NCBI GenBank assembly: GCA_016713925.1
Contig: JADJOH010000002.1
Coordinates: 1,054,001-1,118,000 of the forward strand
DNA length: 64,000 nucleotides
Reading direction: 5' to 3'
Origin: Bacteroidota bacterium
GTDB taxonomy: Bacteria > Bacteroidota > Bacteroidia > AKYH767-A > OLB10
Below the pieces are notes generated by a model. The model saw only the letters and a list, made by a program, of their open reading frames with translations, did no database searches and had not been told where the DNA came from. Below, in pieces: positions 48,601 to 57,451 of the stretch. Made by a program: the position numbers and the translations under genes. Every line of letters starts with the position of its first letter. Position 1 is the first letter of the stretch.

Positions 48601-49358
48601 TAACACTTAAGGAACGAGGGCATACGAATTCCGTGGCTCCTGCAACGAGATATGGAATCATCCGTCGTGACGATGAACTGAATGATTGGCTCGGAACGCC
48701 CGTAGGTGTACATAGCAATGCCACACAAACTGAAATCGGCGGCACTGCGACAGCAATAAGAACGGGAATAACTACCACCACCTTCTGGGGAGATTTTGCT
48801 ATTGGCTTTGGTAATGCACCACTTCCGGTCGAATGGCTTTCCTTCATTGCTACACCTGAAGATAAAAATGTGGTCCTCCACTGGCGCACGGCTACGGAAA
48901 CGAATAACGATTTCTTTCGCGTAGAACGGAGTAGTGATGGAATTCATTTCGAAACCATCGGGCAAGTGCAGGGCAACGGTACTACCAGTACGATCAGTGC
49001 TTATAAATTCACGGATTACATGCCCTATGAGGGCACCAGCTATTACCGTTTGCTTCAGGTAGATTATGACGGACAATCTGATTTTAGTCCGGTAGTACCG
49101 GTACGTATAGGCGATGGCGTTAGTGGACTTCAAATATATCCCAACCCGATAAGAGATCAGGCGTGGTTGCTGATTCCCTCTGATAAAGCCAACGATACCG
49201 TATTGAACATTTTTGATCCTGCCGGGAAGCTGGTATTTTCAAATACAATACAACTTCAAAAAGGCAGCAATGGTATCAACATTGATTTGAGTACACTTCC
49301 TTCAGGAATATACTTTTTAAAGCATGAGGCGGAAGTGATACGGTTGATGAAGTATTAA
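45687..49358 (+). CDS. T9SS cargo, 1223 residues, multidomain adhesin-like
   Basis: ATG at 45687 is chosen over an in-frame TTG nine bases upstream, because the signal peptide KWNKYVLLIFALLLTGLKVS then starts directly. In order: an N-terminal beta-sandwich domain (about 25-230; NAYNLRLQYRISTVSPWL); an Ig-like module shared with two other proteins here (about 235-335; CTFTAELSNSAGQF, YRIRVVSDVP); an FN3-like segment (about 340-445); a lamin-tail-like domain (about 450-690; GADEISFVCFRDISTGTTID); a region with LRILGNLTINGGELDFSDNN; a late FN3-like domain (PVEWLSFIATPEDKNVVLHW); and a type A sorting tail (IYPNPIRDQ). No enzymatic motif. It was probably attached to the surface or released by the T9SS. 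Confidence 0.85.
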   Translation: MLKWNKYVLLIFALLLTGLKVSGQSNPAPFNLGGGNYLFNSWSSSSAAGTYPANMFLHTCSADSNPSLGDPTTGDYTGVYNSGTGNRFTGLAASGLSMFNKTKTPSSVGAVVIGLNTTGRTNILVSFESRTWATGNAYNLRLQYRISTVSPWLDVPGPIEYVYTGVFPNTQTISVNLSTATANAVDNRANMQLRWKYYYVSGFSASSNTIGLDEINISSIPNSGNNIATGVIVGSPFCVSPTTGNTLTVPFNYIPAANFVPGTCTFTAELSNSAGQFTTPTIIGTVASNGTGAQSIAATLPPGLGTGTSYRIRVVSDVPIVVGNDNGTDITIRLSPFDVSIPAANCQNGSSIISWSLPLGCYNEILVVAQPLVPIAGSPTGNGSAYTPNPAYGFGTAFGTGFVVYKGAGSNVTVTGLTNNTLYYFKIWVRYGNEWSSGEEVFCTPGGGTLLKRGDFMVLGVNANNTACGQPTGADEISFVCFRDISTGTTIDITDNGWQRAVANRWGNTEGTVRMTRWGGNIAAGTVITIRFNGIGSGSSIAPDGAWSFVNLNGGNQFNLNDGGDQFFFMQGGNWIPGAAAAHDAQYTGTVLFGFNTNTAWINFGLSTQQSGPYPSLDCYTITPTTGSDWIKFTGSYPASLNPKTQRNWVDSINDITKWVRHTSCTNYNAANPRYVTTDDTLVIIAGGYTRGKWIGSKSTDWFTCDNWEDFVIPDSTTNVWVPPTGVTFNCRLKLDSTHYCRDMTIDGYEVNGADTNVRVLRILGNLTINGGELDFSDNNPNTKDGVIYLRGNWTNFNETAFREGNSKVILEGSSLQPVNTPVREVFWQLDVNNAAGINAGTTIQIQNQLNLLNGLVNTGSNEVYVTPTATTSLIGYGLTRYINGNLRRQIAISGNYDFPIGYTGEYELANLNIASQVGISNIISSFKAPSPGALPNPALCFINGSPINGMLNAGNWTLTPNAIPSAMNLSLTLKERGHTNSVAPATRYGIIRRDDELNDWLGTPVGVHSNATQTEIGGTATAIRTGITTTTFWGDFAIGFGNAPLPVEWLSFIATPEDKNVVLHWRTATETNNDFFRVERSSDGIHFETIGQVQGNGTTSTISAYKFTDYMPYEGTSYYRLLQVDYDGQSDFSPVVPVRIGDGVSGLQIYPNPIRDQAWLLIPSDKANDTVLNIFDPAGKLVFSNTIQLQKGSNGINIDLSTLPSGIYFLKHEAEVIRLMKY

Positions 49359-49727
49359 ACAGCTCAGCATCCTTTAGCACTTGAATATAAAATTACGATC
49401 ATTTTCATAGAAAACGTAATACTAATGTTACCTCTCTGGAATTCGCATTTGGGATAGTCTAACATTTCAACAATAATTATAGCCCTCATATCTAACGTAT
49501 TAGCGGTTTACTCCTGCTTTTAATTGTATTAAATAATCTATTACGGGAAAAGGTAAAAATATACAGGCGACTGCCGATCAGTTATTTCCCCGGAATGTTG
49601 ATTTTAATATAAATACTATTACTTTTACTTGATATTAAAAAGCTCAGGTTTTATTATTTATTCCTTTTAACAAACAGTAAAATACTATTCATTTAATAAT
49701 ACATTCCGGATTGAAACTACAAATTTT
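49359..49727. other. AT-rich gene-free stretch
   Basis: About 370 bases between two plus-strand T9SS genes. No ORF, hairpin terminator, repeat or full TAnnTTTG match was found by eye. It should contain the promoter of the M4 protease gene. Confidence 0.5.
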
Positions 49728-52700
49728 ATGAAACACCTACTCTTAATTCCCACGCTTATAATTACAACATCATTGCTATTCTTCCATCCTGTAAATGGTG
49801 AAACCTTTCTCGATCAGGAAGCTCTTGCAGGCGTAGCCGGTACATCCTTCCTTCAAAAAAATGAACAAAATGGAACCATCGCGTTTATACGTTGTCATCC
49901 TGATTCATTTATAGATGAACAGAGACATCTGGAATGGTTAAAAAATGAGGTATTGCATGTAGCAGCCCAATTTGATTTTAAACTTATCCGTGAAGAAAAA
50001 GACGATAAGCAATTTAAGCACTATAAGTATCAGCAATATTACATGGGATATCCGGTACAAAATGGTATATACATCGTTCATACAAAAAATGGAAGAGTTG
50101 TCTCAGCCAATGGAGATTATTTTCCTGTGACAATGCTTCAACAAGGAAATAACATATCGCGTGATGAAGCATTCCATGCTGCTCTTCAAAAAATTGGTGG
50201 TATAGATTACGAACAACAGTTCAGTGGAGGACTGAGCACGATGAAGGCCGGTGGAAATCTGGTTATTTTACCTATTGAGAATAATTATCATTTGGCTTGG
50301 AAGTTTGATGTTTATACGATAAGCCCAACAGAGAAAAGAGTCTTTGCTTATATTGATGCAATGACCGGTAATTACTTATTTGAAGAAGACCGCTTTCAGT
50401 ACATTGATCATCCTGTGAATGCACCTAGTGTATATAATGGTACGGTTCCAATAGTTTGTGATAGTGTTAATACCACACTCTTCATCCTTAGGGAAACAGG
50501 AAGAGGGGGAGGTATTGAAATCAGAAATATGAATAATGGCGGTAATTACGCAACCGCAACGGATATTACCAGTCAGAGTTCTGCATGGAACATTCTTCCT
50601 ACTCAGCAGCATGGTATTGATGTTCTATTCGGACTTGAATCTTCTTATGATTATTTTTTGCAACAATTTGGCAGAAATTCCATTGATAATGCAGGATTAA
50701 AATTAAATGGATTTATAAATTATAGTAACTCCGGTGTTTCACTTTTCAATACAAATGGATTTGTTTTTGGTAAACAACAAGACAGCACTATTCTTCCGGC
50801 AACATCACTGGAAATAGTTGCCCATGAATATACGCATGGGATAAATCTATATACAGCTAATCTCGGAACAAACGGAGAACCGGGAGCGTTAAATGAATCC
50901 TTTTCCGATATATTCGGAGTAGTCATTGACCATATGATCAATCCAACTACTGCAAACTATTTGATAGGTGAAAAATGCACCTCGAATGGTAAAGCTTTCC
51001 GCAACATGGCCCAACCTTCGCAGTATTCAATGCCAAATACTTATTTAGGTACTTATTGGGGTACAACAACTACAACAGGAAGGGGAAGTGTACAAAATTA
51101 TTGGTTTTATCTGCTTTCGGAAGGAGGATCAGGAATTAATGACCTGGGTAATTCTTATCACATTAAGAAAATAGGAATGACTGATGCAGCAGCAATAGTG
51201 TATCGGGCGCTTACCCTGTACCTTACTCCTACTGCTACCTACAATAATGCAAGGACCGCATCCATTCAGGCAGCTATTGACTTATTTGGTACATGTTCAA
51301 GCCAGGAAGAAGAAGTGACCAAAGCCTGGTATGCTGTTGGAATTGGAACCAACTATTCAGGGGGAGTATTTGCCGCCGCCTTATTCCCAAGTACGGTACT
51401 TTGCAGCAATGGCAGTATAAATCCTGTTAATTTGAGCATGAATGCCACTTCCTATGAATGGGACTTTGGAGACGGAAATGTGTCCACTTTAGCCAATCCA
51501 TCGCATACCTATTCTACTACCGGCAACTATACGATAACGCTTATAGCAAATGGAAATGGAGTTTGTAGCAATACAGACACAGTAGTTTTTAATAATCTGA
51601 TTGATGTAAATCCACAACCTAACCTTGTACCTGCCTCTTGTCAACCCGGTAATCTTTCTACGAATTCAGATATTGGAATTTATAATGTTACACTACGCAG
51701 CATAAACAATAACTCCTCCTCGGCTTACAGTGAAGGCTATCGTGATTTTACTTGTGAAACCAATACAGTCATCCATCCCGGGGATAATGTAAAACTTGAT
51801 GTATTAACTTCCTCCAATTTAAATGAGAATGTTAAAGCGTGGATGGACTATAATAATGATGGTGTTTTTGCTACTTCTGAATTGGTTATGACCTCTAACA
51901 ATATCCTGGGTCATCATACGAGTATTATTGCAACAGATACTCAACCTGTATTAAATACACCTCTTCGGTTAAGAATAATGGATGATCCAAATTATTCCGC
52001 AATCACCGGTCCTTGCATCACACTTTCCAGTGGACAAGCAGAGGATTATTCTGTCATATTTTCTCCCTCCACCTCTGCCCCATTGGTTGATTTTGATGCT
52101 TCAAAGACGACCATCATCCTTGGTGACAGTATACTATTCTCTGACCTCACTGTCAATTCCGGCACTTTAATTTGGTATTTTCCGGGTGGCACACCATCTA
52201 CTTCCACAAACAGATTCCAAAAGGTAATATATAATAGTCCGGGTACTTATGCAGTGAAACTTGTTTGTACGAACGCTATAGGAACGGATAGCATCACCCG
52301 TATTGATTATATATCAGTATTGGATGCCTTTAATATGTGCGGCAATTTTGATGAGGTGTTTTTATCGACCGGAAATCTTTATGATCCGGGAGGAGTGAAT
52401 GGGAATTCTTCAGGCAATTATAACTGTGATTTTTTAATTGATCCCGGTTGTGCTTCTTCCATCACCCTTAGTTTTTCTATGTTTTCGATTGGAAGTGGCA
52501 ACTACCTATACATATTTAATAGAGGGCCAAATATTCCAACGGGTAGTACTTTATTATATACCGGCACGGGTAATTTTATGCCACCACCCATCACCGCAAC
52601 CGGTGGTAAAATGTTGGTACGTTTTGCAAAATCCAATACCGGATCAGTTGCCGGGTTTGCCGCTAACTGGACATCCGCACTCATAAATACACAGGTACCT

Positions 52701-55700
52701 GTTGCAGCATTCATCCCGGATAATTTCAATCCACCTATAAATACACCGGTTCGTTTTATAGACTCCAGCCTTGGAGAGGACTTAAGTTATAACTGGGATT
52801 TTGGTGATGGAACCTCCTCCACCAACTTTCCCACCGTTCATGAATACAGTATTCCGGGAACTTATACCATCACTTTAATAGCTATGAATTGCCTTGGAGC
52901 TGATACTTTAAGTCAGACCATTACCGTACAAGAAGCACCAGCCATTTTAGTTCCAACTGACACTATTGATTTAACGATTACATGTGGTGACTCGATTACA
53001 CTTCCGGTTAATGTTTATAACATCGGATTAGGTGATCTTTTAATTTCAGAGAATGGCTATACGGATATGGAGGACACAGTTCACGTTCTTGCCTATATAA
53101 ATCACAGTGATACGACTACAATGGTTAATCCAATTGTAAACGCAGTTGCACAATATTTTAATAAATTCACAATAACGAAATATAATTCAAATGATACCAA
53201 TCAACTAAAGATTGCATTAGTGGATAAACAGGTATTACTTTTTCCGGAAAGAGGTAATGATCCGGATACTATGTACAGTTATTATCCGGAAATCGTACTT
53301 GATTATCTTAGAAAGGGTGGAAATGTAGTAGTCTGCGGTGGCGCAAATACTACCAGTGACCCTCGACTTAATGATATGAGCTTATTAAGAGCCAAATATC
53401 TTGATTCCAGATTTTCCAGCAGTTTTAATACCAGTGATACCACCGACATTCTTACTGATCAGATTCCTTATATATTTCCCCAGGTAGTCAACCGTTGTTT
53501 TCCATTCACCATTTCAAATAGAAATAAGAAGATGCTAATTTCCAACAATGGAGATGATATTCTTACCTATCGCTATTATGGAAAGGGGAAGGCTGTCCAT
53601 ATGGGATTTAGTGTGAAAAGCAATTCACCGGACGAGGTAAAGCGAGTTATGTCTAATTGTATAAAAATGGGACAATATCGCTGGCCGGATTGGTTAAATG
53701 TACTCCCTGAAATAGATACCATTCATCCAGGAGATTCAACGATTGCCAACTTTGTTATCAAACCGATAAAGTTAAAGCCGGGTCTTCATTATGCATATAT
53801 CAATTTTAACAGTAATGACCCCGTTGATTCCGTTCATACCATTGTTATAAAAATAAATGTTACGGGACTTCCGATACTTAGTTTTGCCGACACCTGCTTT
53901 GATTTTGGAATAGTGACCCTGGGAGATAGCAGTACACAATATGTTATACTTGAAAATTCCGGATGTGATACGCTTGTGATTGATTCAATCATTACAGGTA
54001 GCACTGTGATGACTACCAGTCCGAATAGTATAACGATGGAGTACAGCTCCAGTTACAGTTTACCTGTACAATTCAACCCACAGGCATTAGGTAACTTTAC
54101 AGATACTATTTATTTTTATTCCAATATTGGACTAATAAAACACTGTGTTAGAGGTACAGGTGTTACGGCTCCTGCAATAGCATTGTCAACTACTTCTCTT
54201 GCTATCAGTCATAATGCATGCGGTGATTCGGCAAGTAGTGGATTCTGGTTATACAATACAGGAGGCAACTACCTGCATTATACATTGTCAGGAATTAATG
54301 ACAGTATACCAAGAAAAATTTTATCGATGGTGTTTGGTGTTGATATGCAAAATGAATATCAAAACACAATAGCCAGCATACAACAATATTATAATAATAT
54401 TATCGTAGACACTACCATTTTCACCACTTCATCTATTTCTGCAAAACTTGCGAATAAAGATATTGTTCTCTTTCCTAAACAAGAAACCGGAACAAATTAT
54501 GTTAATGGTGTACGATCTACTATTCAGCAGTTTGTGAATGGAGGAGGAAATGCCATTTTCCTTGGTTCGGATTTTCACACCAATCTTGGACTTCTTCCAC
54601 TCATCTATCAGATGAATATGTTTACCGGTAGTGATACGGCGGATATTATTTCCGGGACATGTTTGGTGAGTGATACAACTGATTTTTATACTGAAAATAT
54701 AAATCAGACCTTCCCTGCAATCAGTACTACATATTTGCAAAAAATCACTAATACCGACAAGCTAACACTTGTTACCAGTTCCGGTAAAGAGGTGGTTTCA
54801 GTGCGTAAATATGGGAAAGGCAATGCGATCTATATTGGCTTTGATTATGACACATTCAATCCTGATATCCAAAAAATCATTGCCAGTACAGTAAAAAATA
54901 TATACCGGGGCAAATTCCCGAAAGGCATTCAATTATTTCCCGATAGCGGCACTGTTGCCCCGGGAGATTCTGTTTACATAACAATAAACAGTACTTTAAA
55001 TGGATTACCGGGTGGACAGTATTCTCTTCCCATTGTTATCAATGGCAATAGTTCCGTCGTTGAAAATGATACGGTATTCTCTCAATTTCAAATAGGGTAT
55101 AATCCTTGCGCAGATTTTACGTTTTTTAATACCACTGCTTGTAATGGCACTATGTCTTTTACAGATTTAACTTATAATCCGGGTACTTCATGGAAATGGT
55201 TTTTTGGTGATGGAGATTCTTCCCTTCTTCAAAGTCCAATACATACGTATTCATCTGCCGGTGTTAAAACAGTAACTTTTATTACTACCAATGCATTTGG
55301 AACGGATACCATTATTAAAAACTGTTCGGTTACCCTTCTCCTTCCTGTACTAAATGTTAACGGTGCACCTGTTGTTGGAAATGCACTCATATTCACAACA
55401 AATCTGAGTCAGTCGATTTATACAAGATTTTGGGATTTTGGAGATGGCGCTACATCTTCCTTATCTACAGCAACACATGCATATGCAACTCCGGGAACCT
55501 ATATTGTAACGCTTACCTTAACCAGTACAAGTTGTACTATGACAGTGATAGACACGGTATATATAACTCCTACTGCTTTGAGTGAATTTATCATGCAAGG
55601 CAGTTTTACCGTTCACCCTAATCCTTTCAGAAATCAATCCGAGATAGGTTTTGAACTTACCAAATCCGCTACCATTGATTTGGCAGTGATTGATGTGTCG

Positions 55701-55850
55701 GGAAGAGTGCTGGAGCAATATTGTAAGAATGAACTAAAACCTAAAGGAATATATAACTTTAAATTCAGTGGTTATCCTACAGGAATGTATTCTGTTCTGC
55801 TAAAGGTGAATGGCATTCAGCTGATGCAAAAATTGGTAAAAGAAGAATGA
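49728..55850 (+). CDS. Secreted M4 thermolysin-type metalloprotease, multidomain T9SS cargo
   Basis: 2040 residues. Signal peptide (LLLIPTLIITTSLLFFHPVNG), FTP/PepSY-type propeptide (about 90-225), then an M4 catalytic domain: zinc motif HEYTH (about 366-370), third ligand in GALNESFSDIFG (Glu about 389), and catalytic His region GNSYHIKKIG (about 476). Following domains: PKD (WDFGDGNVS, about 570-620), GEVED (VKAWMDYNNDGVF, about 690-775), PKD-like, CUB-like (CGNFDEVFLSTGNLYDPGG, about 870-985), PKD (about 990-1070), two copies of a Rossmann-like module with GGNVVVCGGAN / GGGNAIFLGSD and YYGKGKAVHMGF / YGKGNAIYIGF (about 1080-1380 and 1485-1790) separated by an ASH/DUF1573-like Ig domain, two PKD domains and a type A sorting tail. 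The Rossmann-like pair is unusual for an M4 protease. Confidence 0.9.
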   Translation: MKHLLLIPTLIITTSLLFFHPVNGETFLDQEALAGVAGTSFLQKNEQNGTIAFIRCHPDSFIDEQRHLEWLKNEVLHVAAQFDFKLIREEKDDKQFKHYKYQQYYMGYPVQNGIYIVHTKNGRVVSANGDYFPVTMLQQGNNISRDEAFHAALQKIGGIDYEQQFSGGLSTMKAGGNLVILPIENNYHLAWKFDVYTISPTEKRVFAYIDAMTGNYLFEEDRFQYIDHPVNAPSVYNGTVPIVCDSVNTTLFILRETGRGGGIEIRNMNNGGNYATATDITSQSSAWNILPTQQHGIDVLFGLESSYDYFLQQFGRNSIDNAGLKLNGFINYSNSGVSLFNTNGFVFGKQQDSTILPATSLEIVAHEYTHGINLYTANLGTNGEPGALNESFSDIFGVVIDHMINPTTANYLIGEKCTSNGKAFRNMAQPSQYSMPNTYLGTYWGTTTTTGRGSVQNYWFYLLSEGGSGINDLGNSYHIKKIGMTDAAAIVYRALTLYLTPTATYNNARTASIQAAIDLFGTCSSQEEEVTKAWYAVGIGTNYSGGVFAAALFPSTVLCSNGSINPVNLSMNATSYEWDFGDGNVSTLANPSHTYSTTGNYTITLIANGNGVCSNTDTVVFNNLIDVNPQPNLVPASCQPGNLSTNSDIGIYNVTLRSINNNSSSAYSEGYRDFTCETNTVIHPGDNVKLDVLTSSNLNENVKAWMDYNNDGVFATSELVMTSNNILGHHTSIIATDTQPVLNTPLRLRIMDDPNYSAITGPCITLSSGQAEDYSVIFSPSTSAPLVDFDASKTTIILGDSILFSDLTVNSGTLIWYFPGGTPSTSTNRFQKVIYNSPGTYAVKLVCTNAIGTDSITRIDYISVLDAFNMCGNFDEVFLSTGNLYDPGGVNGNSSGNYNCDFLIDPGCASSITLSFSMFSIGSGNYLYIFNRGPNIPTGSTLLYTGTGNFMPPPITATGGKMLVRFAKSNTGSVAGFAANWTSALINTQVPVAAFIPDNFNPPINTPVRFIDSSLGEDLSYNWDFGDGTSSTNFPTVHEYSIPGTYTITLIAMNCLGADTLSQTITVQEAPAILVPTDTIDLTITCGDSITLPVNVYNIGLGDLLISENGYTDMEDTVHVLAYINHSDTTTMVNPIVNAVAQYFNKFTITKYNSNDTNQLKIALVDKQVLLFPERGNDPDTMYSYYPEIVLDYLRKGGNVVVCGGANTTSDPRLNDMSLLRAKYLDSRFSSSFNTSDTTDILTDQIPYIFPQVVNRCFPFTISNRNKKMLISNNGDDILTYRYYGKGKAVHMGFSVKSNSPDEVKRVMSNCIKMGQYRWPDWLNVLPEIDTIHPGDSTIANFVIKPIKLKPGLHYAYINFNSNDPVDSVHTIVIKINVTGLPILSFADTCFDFGIVTLGDSSTQYVILENSGCDTLVIDSIITGSTVMTTSPNSITMEYSSSYSLPVQFNPQALGNFTDTIYFYSNIGLIKHCVRGTGVTAPAIALSTTSLAISHNACGDSASSGFWLYNTGGNYLHYTLSGINDSIPRKILSMVFGVDMQNEYQNTIASIQQYYNNIIVDTTIFTTSSISAKLANKDIVLFPKQETGTNYVNGVRSTIQQFVNGGGNAIFLGSDFHTNLGLLPLIYQMNMFTGSDTADIISGTCLVSDTTDFYTENINQTFPAISTTYLQKITNTDKLTLVTSSGKEVVSVRKYGKGNAIYIGFDYDTFNPDIQKIIASTVKNIYRGKFPKGIQLFPDSGTVAPGDSVYITINSTLNGLPGGQYSLPIVINGNSSVVENDTVFSQFQIGYNPCADFTFFNTTACNGTMSFTDLTYNPGTSWKWFFGDGDSSLLQSPIHTYSSAGVKTVTFITTNAFGTDTIIKNCSVTLLLPVLNVNGAPVVGNALIFTTNLSQSIYTRFWDFGDGATSSLSTATHAYATPGTYIVTLTLTSTSCTMTVIDTVYITPTALSEFIMQGSFTVHPNPFRNQSEIGFELTKSATIDLAVIDVSGRVLEQYCKNELKPKGIYNFKFSGYPTGMYSVLLKVNGIQLMQKLVKEE

Positions 55851-56131
55851 TTTATACTTCAAAAAGCGGGAAATATTCTTCGAGGTAATGATAGCAAACT
55901 ATATTTGCTTTTGTATAGAGTCTCCCGTAAATTTTGCATTAAACAAAACTTGCCGAAAAATGTGAAAAATTGATTTGTTACCACATTAGTTGTTTCATGA
56001 ATCACCTTATTTAAGTGGATTTGTGTTATACTTTGGTTAAACAATTGCAATAAACATTGTGTTGTACTTTTAAAGTCAGGCCAAAACTATTTTGTTGCGG
56101 CTCCAATGATATTACATCTAATCAAATCAAA

Positions 56132-57226
56132 CTAATGTTTTACTACCGGAATAACAAAGCGACTATTTTCCGCTTGAATCACGAGAAAATAATTCCCTGC
56201 GCAAATAGCCGGCATTAGAATATTTACCTCTCCTTCAATAAAATCCATTTTATTCGACCAACGTGAGACACCATTTATATCAAGGAGGGAAAGCAGAACG
56301 TTTTGCAATTTCATTCCCAGCGTGAAATAAAGAATATCAGATACTGGATTGGGATAAGCAAGAATTTCAACTCCCTGTAATATAGAACCAAAATCAGATG
56401 ACACAGGGCCATTGAGGTTTGTAATTGTTAATAATCGGGAAGAGGACCCAATTAATAAACCATTTCTATATTCTTCAACAACTAAAAACATTGTGTAATG
56501 CGAAAGAATGTAAGGCATATAGGAAAAATCACCATTACTGGAATCAAAAACAATCGGTGTAAGTGAATTTACGAAATTTATCGGTGTAAATGGGGCAGGG
56601 TAATAGAGATCAATAAATCCATTGATTGAATCAAATTTTTGTGCCGGCATTAATCTAAAAGCTAAAGAGTCTCCATCAATATCCATTGCAGAATTATACA
56701 TCGTTTTAGGAATCATCAGGCAATGAATATAATCCGGAGGAGAAGTAAAAACAGGGCTATGATTTGTAACATTGGAAAAATTATCAATTACTGTTTTACA
56801 TGTTAGAAAAGGGCTCAAAGAACCTGACCCCCACCAGAGCGATTGAACACTGAATTGAATTTCCAAAAAGATAATCCATTTCAGACTTGCATAGGGTAAA
56901 ATAATAGTGTCCTCGTAGACATGCACTTCATCCTGAAAAGTTAAAACATTACAACTTGGTAAAGTTGCGGGTGAAAAAGAAATTTTAGGAATATTATTAT
57001 ACCTGACTAGGGTATTTGTTGTGGTACCACTATCAAGCGCAGATATTTGTATGGAGGTGGGTGCCAAAGGACCTGGGTAGTCTATTAATAGCTCTACATG
57101 GACAACTAAATGATTGGGTATTCCTATTGTTCTACAAGAAATGGTTGCACCTTTTATTCCGGAAGCATTCGTACTTGCCGGACACAATGTCATCCAAATA
57201 AATATCCATGCTATAATCAGTCTCAT
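56132..57226 (-). CDS. T9SS cargo, 364 residues, unknown function
   Basis: Signal peptide at residues 1-21 (LIIAWIFIWMTLCPASTNAS). The middle (ATISCRTIGIPNHLVVHVEL, later YHCLMIPKTMYNSAMDIDGD-type loop) resembles the Bacteroidota exported family that opens with GGEITYEC.G and has SPVF..PP and D.DGDSL motifs: here NHSPVFTSPPDYIHCLMIP and AMDIDGDSLAFRL are visible. Cadherin-like calcium binding is possible. The C-terminus is a type A T9SS sorting tail (ILAYPNPVSDILYF ... RFVIPVVKH). Stands alone, 225 bases from the kelch gene. Confidence 0.75.
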   Translation of the reverse strand: MRLIIAWIFIWMTLCPASTNASGIKGATISCRTIGIPNHLVVHVELLIDYPGPLAPTSIQISALDSGTTTNTLVRYNNIPKISFSPATLPSCNVLTFQDEVHVYEDTIILPYASLKWIIFLEIQFSVQSLWWGSGSLSPFLTCKTVIDNFSNVTNHSPVFTSPPDYIHCLMIPKTMYNSAMDIDGDSLAFRLMPAQKFDSINGFIDLYYPAPFTPINFVNSLTPIVFDSSNGDFSYMPYILSHYTMFLVVEEYRNGLLIGSSSRLLTITNLNGPVSSDFGSILQGVEILAYPNPVSDILYFTLGMKLQNVLLSLLDINGVSRWSNKMDFIEGEVNILMPAICAGNYFLVIQAENSRFVIPVVKH

Positions 57227-57451
57227 CAGTTACCCTTTACTAACCAGACGAAAACTCCAATCAATTAGTTGCATCTATCTACAGCATAAATGAAAACACT
57301 GAAGAGCTCACCACCACTAATGAAAGTCGCTAATTCTATATCTAAAAAAACAATCGTCCTCTGATGGATTTATTATAATGATTATTTCCATATAAAATCG
57401 AAACGTTCCCACTTAGCAACCTAAAAATCCCCCAAGAATAAATAAACTCTC

